64,000 nt of DNA from Chloroflexota bacterium (GCA_026707665.1 JAPOWK010000126.1:1-64000), one strand, 5' to 3'; shown: positions 1 to 8,853, counted from the stretch's first letter. The notes: generated by a model from the sequence alone, not told the origin. A program made the numbers and translations.

Positions 1-2
1 AG

Positions 3-566
3 GTCAATAGCGACAGCCTGTGGATCCAGTTCCGCGAGGTGCAGGGGGCGGGAGTGGGCGTGCGTTCGGTGCTGGACCGCGGCGTCCGCAGCGCGATTGA
101 TATTTGGGGTCCGCTGGGGGTGGAGGCGGAGGTCTGCTTCGCCGGCGTCGGCTCCTTGATTCTGCTGGACGCGGCTTACAGCCCGCGGCTGGAAACGCCG
201 CTGTCGTCCTATTTTCGCGATGGCAAGACCTGCGCCTATATCGATCGGGCGGGCACGGTGGCGCTGATGCCGGGCGAGCCGACGCATATCATCCCGCCGA
301 CGGCGACGCCGCCCGCGGGCTTGGGGCCGGGCGCCGCCAGCGCCGCGGCGGCCACGGCGATACCGTCGGTGCCGCTGACGAATTGCGAGGTCTGGCCGCG
401 ATACATTCTCAATTTCCGTGAAAGCCCGAACGGTCCCATCAAAGGCTGGGTGAATGAGGCGGTCGACGCCCTGGCGCGCACGACCGACTGGTTCCAGGTG
501 GTGCTGCGGGGCGAGATCGGCTGGATCAGCGCCCATTACGTGACGACCGTCGGCGATTGCGGCTAG
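3..566 (+). CDS. SH3-like domain protein, 5' truncated by window edge
   Basis: The reading frame is open from base 3, so the gene starts outside the window; GTG at 39 is only an internal codon. The last ~55 residues look like a bacterial SH3 (SH3b) domain, with LNFRESPNG, a central WFQV and the closing GWISAHYV. It is preceded by a Pro/Thr/Ala-rich linker (PPTATPPAG) of the kind common in exported Chloroflexota proteins. The upstream part has no recognisable domain. SH3b domains usually bind peptidoglycan or act as extracellular adaptors, so a cell-surface role is likely but inferred. The stop overlaps the convergent dehydrogenase stop by 4 bp. Confidence 0.75.
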   Translation, partial: VNSDSLWIQFREVQGAGVGVRSVLDRGVRSAIDIWGPLGVEAEVCFAGVGSLILLDAAYSPRLETPLSSYFRDGKTCAYIDRAGTVALMPGEPTHIIPPTATPPAGLGPGAASAAAATAIPSVPLTNCEVWPRYILNFRESPNGPIKGWVNEAVDALARTTDWFQVVLRGEIGWISAHYVTTVGDCG

Positions 567-1570
567 CGCAACTGCTCACAGATAATATCGGCGAATTGAT
601 CGGTGCTCATGCCGTTTGTGCCCAGGATGTCGGCGGTGTAATCGCCTTTGCTGAGGGCGGCGTTGACGGCGTTGTCGATGCGGTCGGCAATTTCGGGCAG
701 ATTCCAGTGATGGCGCACCAGCATGGCGGCGCTCAAGATCACCGCGGTCGGATTGGCAATGCCCTGGCCCGCGATATCGGGCGCCGAGCCATGGATCGGT
801 TCGGCAATGGCGACCTCGACGCCGATGTTGAGCGCGGGCGCCAGCCCCAAGCCGCCACCCCAGGCAGCGGCCATATCGGACAGGATGTCGCCGTAGAGAT
901 TGGGCGTCAGCACCACGTCAAATCGGGCCGGCTCCTTGACCATCCAGTAGGCGGCGGTATCCACCAAGAGCTCGTCGGTTTCGATATCGCTGTAGGCGGC
1001 CGCCACTTCATAGGCGACGCGGCGGAACAAGCCGTCGGTCAGGGGCAAGACATTGCCTTTATGCACAATGGTGACGCGGCGGCGCTTTTCATTGCGCGCC
1101 AGGCGGAAGGCGGTGTGGGCGATGCGCTCGGTCGCCCGGCGGGTGATGCGTTTGGTCGCCGTGCCGGTATCGCCGGCGTCCGCCATCTGTTCATCGCCGA
1201 CGTAGAGATCTTCGGTATTTTCGCGCACGACCACCAGGTTCACACCAGCGCGCGCCGTTGGCACCGGCAGGAAGCGCGTGGGGCGCAGGTTAGCGAAAGT
1301 CTGCATCCGCTTGCGCAAGCTGACGATGGGCGAGGCATAGCCTTCGACGCGATAGGACGGGGAACTGCAAGCGCCAAACAAGACGGCGCCCGCTTCTTTG
1401 GCGCGCGCCACCGTTTCTTCGGGCAAGGCTTCGCCGGTCAACTGGAAGCGGTCCCAGCCGGCTTCGGCGCTGACGACGTCAAGTTCCGGGATCAGTTGCC
1501 GCAAGACGCGCAGCGCCGCCGGAACCACCTCGCGGCCGATGCCGTCGCCCTCGATGACACATAACTTCAC
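563..1570 (-). CDS. Isopropylmalate/isocitrate/homoisocitrate dehydrogenase family enzyme
   Basis: A 335-residue beta-decarboxylating dehydrogenase, normal length for the family. It oxidises and decarboxylates a 2-hydroxy-3-carboxy acid with NAD(P)+ and a divalent metal. Visible motifs are GDGIGREV at the N-terminus, the substrate loop ending FANLRP, RENTEDLY, the metal-binding aspartates in LYGDILSDMAA, and the nucleotide loop HGSAPDIAGQGIANP. It starts with GTG, behind a clear SD (GAGGAG, 8 nt upstream). No leucine or TCA genes are adjacent, so LeuB, Icd, homoisocitrate or tartrate dehydrogenase cannot be separated. The RENTEDLYVG motif leans towards the isocitrate/homoisocitrate side. Confidence 0.85.
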   Translation of the reverse strand: MKLCVIEGDGIGREVVPAALRVLRQLIPELDVVSAEAGWDRFQLTGEALPEETVARAKEAGAVLFGACSSPSYRVEGYASPIVSLRKRMQTFANLRPTRFLPVPTARAGVNLVVVRENTEDLYVGDEQMADAGDTGTATKRITRRATERIAHTAFRLARNEKRRRVTIVHKGNVLPLTDGLFRRVAYEVAAAYSDIETDELLVDTAAYWMVKEPARFDVVLTPNLYGDILSDMAAAWGGGLGLAPALNIGVEVAIAEPIHGSAPDIAGQGIANPTAVILSAAMLVRHHWNLPEIADRIDNAVNAALSKGDYTADILGTNGMSTDQFADIICEQLR

Positions 1571-2023
1571 AGCGGTTTCTCCTCGTCACGGTAGGCGCGT
1601 CCGCCCGCAAATGGGCGTCTACGCTGGTTCTGGAAACAAGTACTATCAAACAGCCGCGATGAGAAGAATCTGAGTTACTACTACATTAGCTTGCCGCGAT
1701 GTATTGTGGCACATTGATTTCAGTTTGTCGAATTTTGCCAGGGGCGAGTCTGCTGAAATCGACCATTGTCGAGCAAGGCGTAGATTTCTTCATCACCGAG
1801 GAAACGAGGCGACACAGAGGATTGTCGCTGACAAATATCCAAAGCCAAGGAAAGCAAGAATGCGAAGGGGCGATCGGCGGGCAGTGTCTACGCGCCCCTT
1901 GGGCCGCCGGCCGCAGCGCGCCGCAAACAGACCGGCAACCAGCGCGACCGCCGGCCAAGTTCAACTTCCATTTGATCGCGGATGGGCGTACAATCACCGG
2001 TTAGCCGAAAGGAATGCGCCTAG
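1571..2023. other. Intergenic region with repeat fragments
   Basis: About 450 bases without a convincing gene. It holds a family C string (CACCGAGG...GACACAGAGG, 1794-1820) and one copy of the TAGACAC module in reverse (GTGTCTACGCG, 1884-1894) next to a GGGCGA/GCCCC context resembling a decayed family A hairpin. The promoter for the small zinc-ribbon gene should lie at its right end. Confidence 0.5.
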
Positions 2024-2236
2024 TTGACGGAACTCAAGCCCTGCGTCCGCTGCGAGCAGGAACTGCCGCCATCGGCTTTTGCCGATCCGGAGAATGTATT
2101 CTGTGTGGAATGCACCGAGGAGATCGTAAGCATCGTGCGCAGCAAGTACAGCGCGATAGAGGCGGCGCATTTCCGCGCCAAGCTGCGGCGGCGTTCGCGC
2201 GATGCGATGGAAGAGCTGCGGCGGAAGTTGGGTTAG
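2024..2236 (+). CDS. Small zinc-ribbon-like protein
   Basis: A 70-residue protein starting at TTG, with SD GAAAGGA 10 nt upstream. Two Cys pairs (CVRC near residue 7 and CVEC near residue 29) are spaced like a treble-clef or zinc-ribbon knuckle. The C-terminal half is a charged helix rich in Arg and Lys, so nucleic-acid or protein binding is plausible. Function is not known. It stands alone between repeat-rich spacers. The Cys pairing and SD support a real gene. Confidence 0.65.
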   Translation: MTELKPCVRCEQELPPSAFADPENVFCVECTEEIVSIVRSKYSAIEAAHFRAKLRRRSRDAMEELRRKLG

Positions 2237-2356
2237 CGGCAGACCCAACATATTCGCGCGTACCGTTTTTGAATTATCTCACTTGCCGCGGTCGCCCAGT
2301 ATACGATACAATACTTCCATCTTTCTATGTGTTACGAGTGGACAAAGGAGTGATTC

Positions 2357-2614
2357 ATGGTGGTCGCACCCAGCGCTGAAACCGGTCCGCAAAGAAGACC
2401 CACACTGAATCCAGATGAACAACGAATAGCCGACGCCGTGGTGGCGGCGCTTGAGCCGCGCTTTTCCACTCTAAGCCAATTGCTGGATGACAAGTTTGCG
2501 AACCACATGACTGAGGTCGAAGGCTATTATGCCGAGCGAGACCGCAAGCGAGATGAAGAGTTCACTGAAATCAAACGCGACTTGAAGAAGATTCTGGAAG
2601 CTCTCGAAGGTTAA
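2357..2614 (+). CDS. Small hypothetical coiled-coil protein
   Basis: An 85-residue protein with ATG preceded by AAAGGAG at the right spacing. The first 25 residues are Pro/Thr-rich; the rest is a continuous charged amphipathic helix (repeated KRDEEF, EIKRDLKKIL), suggesting an oligomeric coiled coil. There are no transmembrane segments or catalytic motifs. It resembles the other orphan coiled-coil gene at 50.3-50.7 kb only in general character. Function unknown. Confidence 0.6.
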   Translation: MVVAPSAETGPQRRPTLNPDEQRIADAVVAALEPRFSTLSQLLDDKFANHMTEVEGYYAERDRKRDEEFTEIKRDLKKILEALEG

Positions 2615-2688
2615 TCAAGCTAAGGCAACCGTCTGTTAGCGCGATCCACCTTCCTCGCCGCCTCACCAGGTTCGATTTGGCGGGCGCT

Positions 2689-3438
2689 TTACGGCCGGCC
2701 GGCGTAGCGATTGAAACCCATGACATCTTTCCCGCAGGCCAGGATAGCGGTATGCCCGGGATGCAGGTGACTGTCCTGGAAGATATGCACGAAGGGCACG
2801 GTGACGCGAACAGCCAAGCCGAGCCGGCGCCTGTCTGAGGTGTTCTTGGACGAGGCGTGCAGCAGGCGCTCGCTGAACAGAACGAACTCGCCCGGCTTCA
2901 ATTCCATGTTGACCGCCTGCGTCTCATCGTAGGCGCTGGCGTCCACCATTTCGGCGATCGCCATCTCGTCGGGCGCGCGCCCGTGCGGCAAGGACTGGCG
3001 GTGCGAGCCGGGGATGAGCCGCAGGCAGGCGTTCTCGACGGTGACGTCGTCGATCGCGATCCAGGCGGAGACATTCACCGGCGGCTCTATGGGCCAGAAG
3101 TTGATATCCTGGTGCCAGGGGATTTCGGCGCCGCCTGCTTCTTTCAGCCAGAAATTGGTCGTCCAGACGACCAGGTCCGGACCAAGCAAGCCGGCGATGC
3201 GCTTGATGATGGCGGGATGCGCGGCCAGATCGTAGACGGCTGGGGTGTCCATGTGGCGGGATTGCAGCGGGCGGCGCGGGTTGGGTCCTTCGCTGTCGAG
3301 GACATGCGCGTCGATTGAATCGCGGAAGCCGGTCATCTGAGCCGGGCTCATGGCGGCGTAAGGACCCAGGTAGCCGTAAGCGACGAAGAAGTCGACTTCG
3401 GCGCGGGTTAGACGGTGTTTCGTTTCGTTTGAGGGCAT
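2689..3438 (-). CDS. Phytanoyl-CoA dioxygenase (PhyH) family protein, copy 1
   Basis: A 249-residue Fe(II)/2-oxoglutarate-dependent oxygenase. The iron ligands HxD (WHQDINFW) and the distal His (RLLHASS), plus the downstream Arg of the cosubstrate site (DRRRLGLAVR), are visible. The start is ATG at 3438, behind AAGGAAG; an upstream in-frame GTG or ATG extension would translate the palindromic repeat, so it is rejected. It is a close paralogue of the next gene upstream, and together they look like a tandem duplication, with a family A palindrome between them. The substrate is unknown; the family hydroxylates acyl-CoAs and many small metabolites. Confidence 0.85.
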   Translation of the reverse strand: MPSNETKHRLTRAEVDFFVAYGYLGPYAAMSPAQMTGFRDSIDAHVLDSEGPNPRRPLQSRHMDTPAVYDLAAHPAIIKRIAGLLGPDLVVWTTNFWLKEAGGAEIPWHQDINFWPIEPPVNVSAWIAIDDVTVENACLRLIPGSHRQSLPHGRAPDEMAIAEMVDASAYDETQAVNMELKPGEFVLFSERLLHASSKNTSDRRRLGLAVRVTVPFVHIFQDSHLHPGHTAILACGKDVMGFNRYAGRP

Positions 3439-3451
3439 GTGACTTCCTTGC

Positions 3452-3472
3452 GGGCGACCCAATGGGTCGCCC
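3452..3472. repeat. Family A palindromic repeat (inner stem CCC/GGG)
   Basis: A perfect inverted repeat with 9-bp arms, GGGCGACCC and GGGTCGCCC, around AAT, followed by the family tail CCTACAG. It fills the 34-bp gap between the two PhyH genes, where a hairpin could act as a transcript stabiliser or attenuator. Confidence 0.8.
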
Positions 3473-4249
3473 CTACAGTTCCGAATTGGCGGGCACTATG
3501 GGCCGGCCGGCGTAGCGGTTGAAGCCCATGACGTCTTTGCCTTTGGCGAGAATGGCGCTGTGGCCCGGGTGAAGGGGCGCGCTGTCTTGGAATACATGCA
3601 CGATGGGCAGGGTCACGCGGATGGAAATGCCGAGGCGGCGCTTATCCGATGTATTGACGCTGGAGCGATGCAGCGTGCGTTCGCTGAAGATGAAGAACTC
3701 GCCCGGCTTCAACTCCATATTGATTGCACCGGATGCGTCGAAGGCATTGGGATCGGCCATTTCACCAAAGGCGACGCCCGCTTCCGCTTTGACATGAGAG
3801 AGCGATTGCCGATGCGAGCCGGGGATGATCTGCACGCAGGAGTTCTCGACGGTGACATGGTCTATGGCGATCCAGGCCGAGGTATTCAGCGGCGGCTCGA
3901 GGGGCCAGAAGTTGATGTCCTGGTGCCAGGGAATCTCGGCGCCGCCCGGTGGCTTCAGCCAGAAGTTGGTCGCCCAGACGACCAGGTCCGGTCCCAGCAA
4001 GCCGGCGATGCGCTCGATGATGGCGGGATGGGTGGCGAGATCGTAGACGACTGGTTGGTCCATGTGCCGCGATTGGCCGCGGGAGCGTGGATTGGGTCCG
4101 TCGGTGGTCAGGACGTCGTTCTCAATTTCGCGACGGATGGGCGCCATTTCTGCCGGGGACATGGCGGCGTAGGGTCCCAGGTAACCGTAAGCGACGAAGA
4201 AGTCGACTTCGGCGCGGGTTAAGCGGTGGTTTGTTTCGACAACAGGCAT
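3473..4249 (-). CDS. Phytanoyl-CoA dioxygenase (PhyH) family protein, copy 2
   Basis: A 258-residue paralogue of the neighbouring PhyH protein. It shares the N-terminal block HRLTRAEVDFFVAYGYLGPY, the iron-binding HxD in WHQDINFW, the distal His in RTLHRSS and the C-terminal GKDVMGFNRYAGRP, then adds a short tail. ATG at 4249 is chosen because AAAGGAAA lies just upstream; the longer frame runs into a repeat. It is the promoter-proximal member of the pair. Differences cluster in residues 25-40 and 150-170, which may change substrate choice. Confidence 0.85.
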   Translation of the reverse strand: MPVVETNHRLTRAEVDFFVAYGYLGPYAAMSPAEMAPIRREIENDVLTTDGPNPRSRGQSRHMDQPVVYDLATHPAIIERIAGLLGPDLVVWATNFWLKPPGGAEIPWHQDINFWPLEPPLNTSAWIAIDHVTVENSCVQIIPGSHRQSLSHVKAEAGVAFGEMADPNAFDASGAINMELKPGEFFIFSERTLHRSSVNTSDKRRLGISIRVTLPIVHVFQDSAPLHPGHSAILAKGKDVMGFNRYAGRPIVPANSEL

Positions 4250-4264
4250 GTGATTTCCTTTCGG

Positions 4265-4312
4265 CGGGCGAGCCACCGGCTTGCGTAGACACTAAGGGTC
4301 GCTAGCCCGTAC
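4265..4312. repeat. Family A repeat, long form with TAGACAC module
   Basis: Outer arms GGGCGAGC and GCTAGCCC are imperfectly paired around GCGTAGACACTA. It lies immediately upstream of the second PhyH gene and may carry its 5' leader. Confidence 0.6.
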
Positions 4313-4375
4313 ACACGATGATAACCTGGCATGACGGACGACCAGATAAGTCAACCACACAGATCATCGGCGAGT

Positions 4376-6928
4376 TTAGCGTATCGTGACCTGGCTGCCA
4401 GCGGCGGTTTTCTCCACCAGCAGATGCGCCGGGAAGGCATCGCGCAACTCATCGATATGCGTGATCACCAGGATGAGGTCGAAGTCCTGCTGAATCTTGT
4501 TGATGGCGTCGACCAGCTTGTCGCGCCCATCTTCATCTTGCGAGCCGAAGCCTTCGTCGATGAAGAGAGCGCGCAGCTGAGCGCCAGCCCGCCGCGCCAG
4601 CAGCTTGGAGAGGGCGATGCGCAAGGCGAAATTGATGCGGAAGGCTTCGCCGCCGCTATAGAGCTCGTAGCCGCGCGCACCCAGTTCGTCGGCGATTTCG
4701 ATATCGAGGGTCTCGGCGCTGCCGCCGCCCACTTTTTCGCGCTGCGAACGGAGGCGCAGGCTCATACGGCCATCGGTCATGCGCGCGAGCAAATCGCCGG
4801 CTTCGGCTTCCAGCTCGGGCAGGGCGGTCTCGATAATCAGCGCGGGCAGGCCGTTTCGACCGAAGGCCGCGCGCAATTCATTGTAGAGCGACTGCTGCCC
4901 CTGCGCCGCTTCCAGCCGCGCGCCGAGTCGCTTCATCGTTTCGCAGCCCGCGGCAATCGCGTTCAGTTCCTGCTCGAGTATGGTCTTTCGCTCGTTGAGG
5001 TTTTGCACTTCGGCGCGGATGCGTTCGACGCCTTCGCGAAGTTCCTTTTCCTGCCCGGCTTGCTCTTCCAGATCCGCAATGGCGCTTGCGAGGCGCTCGA
5101 GCCGCTCTTCGTCTTTATGTTGCGCCGCAAGCATGGTCTCGAGCCGAGCAAAGGTGTCAGCGCGGATCTGCTGCGCTTCCGGCAAGCTGATCCGAGCGAA
5201 CTCCAATTGCGTATGCTGTCGCTCGTAGGCGGCGTAGGTCTCCAACTGCGAACGGATATCGGCCTGCGAAGCGGGGTCGTAGCCCATGCGGGCGCGCTGC
5301 CGCTTGAGCTGATCTAGCTGCCGCCGCAGTTCAGCGCCGAAATCTTCGTCCGCCAGGCGCGTTTCAATTTGGAGCAATTGTCGCCGCGCGCCGGGTAATT
5401 CCGCTTCCGCTGTTTCCACCGCGCGCGCCGCTTGGTCGAGGGCGCCGAGCCGCTGCTGCAGCGCCGGCAGGTTTTTCAGTTGACGCGCCCAGCCATCGAT
5501 CTCAGCCTGTTGCCGCAGCCTCGCGTCATTGAAGCCGTCGATCTCAGCACTGCATTGGCGGTATTGCTCGCGCTTTTCGTCGCGCTCGGCCGTCAATTGC
5601 GCCAGCATAACGGCGCGGTGCTCGGCAGTCAGCGCCTGACCACATAACGGGCAGACGGCGCCATCGGCAGTGCGCAGCCGCTCCAGTCGGTCGTTCAGCG
5701 CCTTGCCTTGGGCGATTAGCGCCGTCTTCTGCGTGTCAAGGGCGGAATGGCGCTCATTCATCCGCTGGATGTCACGGGTCGCCTCGTCGCGCTGCTTTTG
5801 CTGGGCTTGCAGGTCACGGAGTTCCGCTCGCAGCGCGTCGATATCGGCGGCGTCGACGGCGGAGGCTTGCGCTTCCAGCCCGCGGATGCGCTCGCGCAAG
5901 ACATCAGCCTCGCTTGACAACGCGGAGCGTTTCTGTTCCAGCGCGTTTTCCAGCTGATGCGCCTGGCGGTCGAATTCGGCCTGCTGCGTCAGCTGGTCGG
6001 CAATGGCGCTTTGATTTTCGCGCGCTACCTGCAATTGAGAGTAACCGGCTTCGATCGTACTGCTAAGCGCGATCGTCTCCTGATATTGGTCGATCTTGTC
6101 ATCTTGCCGCTGGATCTCGGCTCGAGCGGCCCCCATATCTTCTTTCCGGCTGAAGATCAGCCTCTCCAGCTCGCGCTGATTCTCGCGTTCGCGGCGAAGG
6201 TGGACGGCTGCATTGGCGACCCGGCTATAAACCTCTTCCGCCTGGTTTAAGCGATCGCGCGCCCCCGTCAGCCTCGCCAGAAGCTCGTCACGGTCTTTGG
6301 CAAGCTGGGGCTCGCGCGCGGTTTCTTCACGAATGCGGTGGATGTCGTGCTCGATGATATCCATCTGCGAGGCGATTTCAGTGGAGCGATACTTGGCAGC
6401 TTCTTCGTAATCGGTCCATTGCTCGAGGCGCAGAATGTCGGCGAGGATGCGCTTGCGTTCGGCGGCGGTCTTCAGGGTGAAAGCATCGGCGCGCCCTTGC
6501 TGCAAGAAGGCGGAATGCACGAAGGTCTCGTAATCGAGGCGCAGGATTTCGTTGATCTTGTCCTGGGTGCGGCGCGTACCTGTTTCATTGATGAGGCGGG
6601 GGAAGCCACCGGCGTCGAAGACCATCAGATCGAGCGCGCCCCGGCGGCCGCGCCCGGCGCGCGATCGCCGGCGTATCACACGATAGCGCATTCCCTCCTG
6701 CTCGAAATCAATGCTAACCTGCATGTCGTTCTGCCCGAGGTGGATCAGCTCCTCATCACGCCGCGCCCGCGCCCTTCCCCAGAGCGCCCAGGTGATGGCG
6801 TCCAGGATCGATGACTTGCCGACGCCGTTGTCGCCGGACAGGCAAGCCAATTCAATGCCTTCGAAAAGAATCGGCTCGGGGGCGCGATAGGCGAGGAAGT
6901 TGCGCAATTCCAGTCGAGTTGGGAGCAT
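4376..6928 (-). CDS. sbcC: SbcC/Rad50-type SMC-like ATPase
   Basis: An 850-residue DNA-repair ATPase of the SbcC/Rad50 class. The Walker A motif GDNGVGKSS is at residues 32-40, followed by the Q-loop region SAFLQQGRADAF. Long coiled-coil arms flank a zinc hook CPLCGQ near residue 425, and the C-terminal lobe has the signature YSGGEAFR and Walker B LFIDEGFGSQDEDGR. With the SbcD/Mre11 nuclease it would tether and process DNA ends and hairpins. It is shorter than E. coli SbcC (about 1050 residues), mainly in the arms. No sbcD lies nearby, so the partner must be elsewhere. ATG at 6928; its neighbours are repeats and unrelated genes. Confidence 0.9.
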   Translation of the reverse strand: MLPTRLELRNFLAYRAPEPILFEGIELACLSGDNGVGKSSILDAITWALWGRARARRDEELIHLGQNDMQVSIDFEQEGMRYRVIRRRSRAGRGRRGALDLMVFDAGGFPRLINETGTRRTQDKINEILRLDYETFVHSAFLQQGRADAFTLKTAAERKRILADILRLEQWTDYEEAAKYRSTEIASQMDIIEHDIHRIREETAREPQLAKDRDELLARLTGARDRLNQAEEVYSRVANAAVHLRRERENQRELERLIFSRKEDMGAARAEIQRQDDKIDQYQETIALSSTIEAGYSQLQVARENQSAIADQLTQQAEFDRQAHQLENALEQKRSALSSEADVLRERIRGLEAQASAVDAADIDALRAELRDLQAQQKQRDEATRDIQRMNERHSALDTQKTALIAQGKALNDRLERLRTADGAVCPLCGQALTAEHRAVMLAQLTAERDEKREQYRQCSAEIDGFNDARLRQQAEIDGWARQLKNLPALQQRLGALDQAARAVETAEAELPGARRQLLQIETRLADEDFGAELRRQLDQLKRQRARMGYDPASQADIRSQLETYAAYERQHTQLEFARISLPEAQQIRADTFARLETMLAAQHKDEERLERLASAIADLEEQAGQEKELREGVERIRAEVQNLNERKTILEQELNAIAAGCETMKRLGARLEAAQGQQSLYNELRAAFGRNGLPALIIETALPELEAEAGDLLARMTDGRMSLRLRSQREKVGGGSAETLDIEIADELGARGYELYSGGEAFRINFALRIALSKLLARRAGAQLRALFIDEGFGSQDEDGRDKLVDAINKIQQDFDLILVITHIDELRDAFPAHLLVEKTAAGSQVTIR

Positions 6929-7032
6929 GCGGGAGCCTCATGATGGTCGGGCGTCGTACCCCATTTTAACCACAGTCCCTTGCAAGCCGCGACCAGGCTC
7001 ACACAAAATTACGAACTCGCGAAATGGGAATC

Positions 7033-7080
7033 TGCAGGGGCGAGCCGGTGCCACGCGTAGACACTGCGGGTCGCTCGCCC
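7033..7080. repeat. Family A repeat, long form with TAGACAC module
   Basis: Outer arms GGGCGAGC and GCTCGCCC are perfectly complementary, with a loop carrying CGCGTAGACACTG. It is the first of two consecutive copies upstream of the DCC protein gene. Confidence 0.7.
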
Positions 7081-7103
7081 GCGCTTGTCATAGGGTGTGC
7101 TTT

Positions 7104-7152
7104 AGGGCGAGACAAGGGTCGCGTGGACACTGACCGTCTCTCGCCCCTACAG
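7104..7152. repeat. Family A repeat, long form, GAC/GTC inner stem
   Basis: GGGCGAGAC pairs with the right-hand GTCTCTCGCCC (one extra dinucleotide), around GCGTGGACACTGACC, followed by CCTACAG. It shares nearly its full length with the copy at 44.89 kb. Confidence 0.7.
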
Positions 7153-7289
7153 CTGTCGTCTTGAGCAGGTTTATCACATTAGAGGATCAGAGGGCTTGCC
7201 GAGGGTCGTCCCTTCATTTTTCGCCAGGGCAAGCGATAAACCGACGCGACGCTGTTACAATGAAAGAAACGAGGCGCGAGAGGGAAGCA

Positions 7290-7688
7290 ATGCTGACGGC
7301 GCTCTATGACGGCAATTGCGTCATCTGCCAGTCCACCTGCGAGACGATGCGGGCGCTGGATTGGCTGCGGCGGATTGAGTTTGTCGATCTGCATCAGGCC
7401 GCGGTCGAGAGCGCGCGCTTTGCCAATTTGGATCGGCAGCGGCTGATGAGCGAGATTCACGTGCTGGATGCGGACGGCCGACTGTACGCCGGATTCGCTG
7501 GCACGCGGCGCATGCTGCGGGAAGTGCCGCTCGGTTTTCCATTGTGGCTGCTGCTGCAGTTGCCCGGCAGCGATGCGCTTGGGACGCGCGTCTATCGTTT
7601 CGTCGCACGGCGCCGCTATCGCATCAATGCGCTTCTGGGCAACGAAATGTCCGCATGCGCCGATGACTGCTGCCGGATGCTGCGTTGA
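7290..7688 (+). CDS. DCC-family (DUF393) thiol-disulfide oxidoreductase-like protein
   Basis: A 132-residue protein of the DUF393 family. The N-terminal motif YDGNCVIC holds the DxxCxxC signature, which in the family usually reads DxxCxxC/DCC on a thioredoxin-like fold. A hydrophobic stretch (FPLWLLLQLPG) and a basic C-terminus with CADDCC follow. ATG at 7290 is chosen because AGGGAAG sits just upstream; earlier in-frame starts would leave the motif far from the N-terminus and read through the repeats. Redox activity is inferred from the Cys pair. It converges on the GNAT gene. Confidence 0.8.
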   Translation: MLTALYDGNCVICQSTCETMRALDWLRRIEFVDLHQAAVESARFANLDRQRLMSEIHVLDADGRLYAGFAGTRRMLREVPLGFPLWLLLQLPGSDALGTRVYRFVARRRYRINALLGNEMSACADDCCRMLR

Positions 7689-7695
7689 GGGACGC

Positions 7696-8220
7696 TCAGA
7701 CTCGGGCGTGTACCCAATAGCGGCGGGTCAATACGCCTCGACCGTTGTCGATGCGGTCTTGGAGGACGCCGCCGTTGGCTTCGATGATTTTGGCTGAGCC
7801 ACGGTTGTCGTCATCGCAGGTGATAAGGATATCGCCGATGCCGAGTTGGCGCGCCTGCTCAATCCCCAGGCGGCAGATAAGCGTCCCATAGCCCTGCCGG
7901 CGGCATGAGGGGCGAATCTTGTAGCCGATATGCCCGCCATAGCGCTGCAAGCTCAGGGTGAGGCGGTGGCGCACATCGACATCGCCGATGTAGCCGTGGC
8001 CGGCGGCAACGAGCCAAAGCTGAGTGGCTGGCACCATGCCCGCCAGAGGATCGGTCTCCGCCTGTTGCAGGACGCGCAAGTACTCGTCAAAGCGCTCCCG
8101 CAGGATCTCCGGATGCCAGTTGACCGTGCGCTTTTCCCGAATGTACTCGTAAACGGCTTCGATGAAGCTGCTTTTATAGAGCTCTTGCGGGCGCGTCAGG
8201 AAAGCCTCTGCTTGGGTCAT
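7696..8220 (-). CDS. GNAT family N-acetyltransferase
   Basis: A ~174-residue acetyltransferase. The acetyl-CoA site is visible as IRPSCRRQGYGT, followed by the helix of motif A and the late GNAT segment CDDDNRGSAKIIEANGG, typical of RimJ/L-like and YjaB-like enzymes. The start at 8220 (MTQAEAF) gives a normal N-terminus; longer in-frame starts run into a family B repeat, and no start has a strong SD. The substrate amine is unknown. Confidence 0.75.
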   Translation of the reverse strand: MTQAEAFLTRPQELYKSSFIEAVYEYIREKRTVNWHPEILRERFDEYLRVLQQAETDPLAGMVPATQLWLVAAGHGYIGDVDVRHRLTLSLQRYGGHIGYKIRPSCRRQGYGTLICRLGIEQARQLGIGDILITCDDDNRGSAKIIEANGGVLQDRIDNGRGVLTRRYWVHARV

Positions 8221-8255
8221 CGCGTCTATTGAGAACTGGTGGCGGGAGTCTAACC

Positions 8256-8338
8256 CCATCCCCCGGCCCCTGGTTCCCCCCATAAATCCCCCCCGTTTGG
8301 CGGGGGGCGTCCAGCGAGCTAGGGAAGGGGAGCTAGAT
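8256..8338. repeat. Family B C-rich/G-rich repeat
   Basis: It begins TAACCCCATCCCCCGGCCCC and ends CCAGCGAGCTAGGGAAGGGGAGCTAGA. It carries an extra internal hairpin (CCCCCCG/CGGGGGG around TTTGG) that also appears in decayed form in the 10.6-kb copy. It lies between two divergent or unrelated genes and encodes nothing itself. Confidence 0.7.
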
Positions 8339-8375
8339 GTTTAGTCTCGCAGTAAGGTGGTGCGGATGGGGGATG

Positions 8376-8648
8376 TCAGTCTGCGCCTTCGGCCTTTTCC
8401 GCTTTGTCCTCGGCGGCGCTGATTTCAGCTTCGTCTTCGGGGAGGTCCTTATCTTCCCAGCTGATGATCCAGATACAGGCGCCGGCGACCAGGACCGTCG
8501 CCACGATCAGCGCGACCCATTGCGACGGGAGCAAGCCAACGTTGCGCGCTTCGTTGACCAGCAAGGCGACCATGCCCGCGGCCAAGACGACCCAGGCGCT
8601 GAAGCGAGGGTGCTGCGTCACCCATTTCACGGCGGGGTTGTTTTGCAT
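8376..8648 (-). CDS. Small two-helix membrane protein with acidic tail
   Basis: A 90-residue protein with two hydrophobic segments (about residues 17-32 and 43-62), then an Asp/Glu-rich C-terminal tail of ~28 residues. AAGGAA precedes the ATG at suitable spacing. There are no catalytic motifs. The layout resembles small inner-membrane proteins of unknown function; the acidic tail would face one side of the membrane. Confidence 0.6.
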   Translation of the reverse strand: MQNNPAVKWVTQHPRFSAWVVLAAGMVALLVNEARNVGLLPSQWVALIVATVLVAGACIWIISWEDKDLPEDEAEISAAEDKAEKAEGAD

Positions 8649-8853
8649 TTTACGCGATTCCTTGCCTTCAATTGCCGGCTCTAGTATAGCTCGACGCTTT
8701 CACTTGCGACATGCTGAAATCCCGCTAGCGGATGACAAATGTACGCATCGGCGCGACGGAGACCGCATCTTAGAAATGTTAATATAATTCTAGCAAACTC
8801 CCCTTCATCGTCGCGCGTAAAGAAAGGTGAAGACAAGCGAGGAGCCGTTGATA

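Noticed and set aside
557..1564. Long open frame on + strand opposite the dehydrogenase
   Set aside because: Exact antisense shadow of a gene with clear catalytic motifs; the codon pattern of GC-rich genes keeps the complement open.
4331..5317. 328-codon open frame opposite sbcC
   Set aside because: Antisense to the coiled-coil and ATPase region of SbcC; no independent support.
7104..7152. Rho-independent terminator at a family A hairpin
   Set aside because: Strong stem, but no T-run on either side and the same element occurs in front of, inside and after operons.
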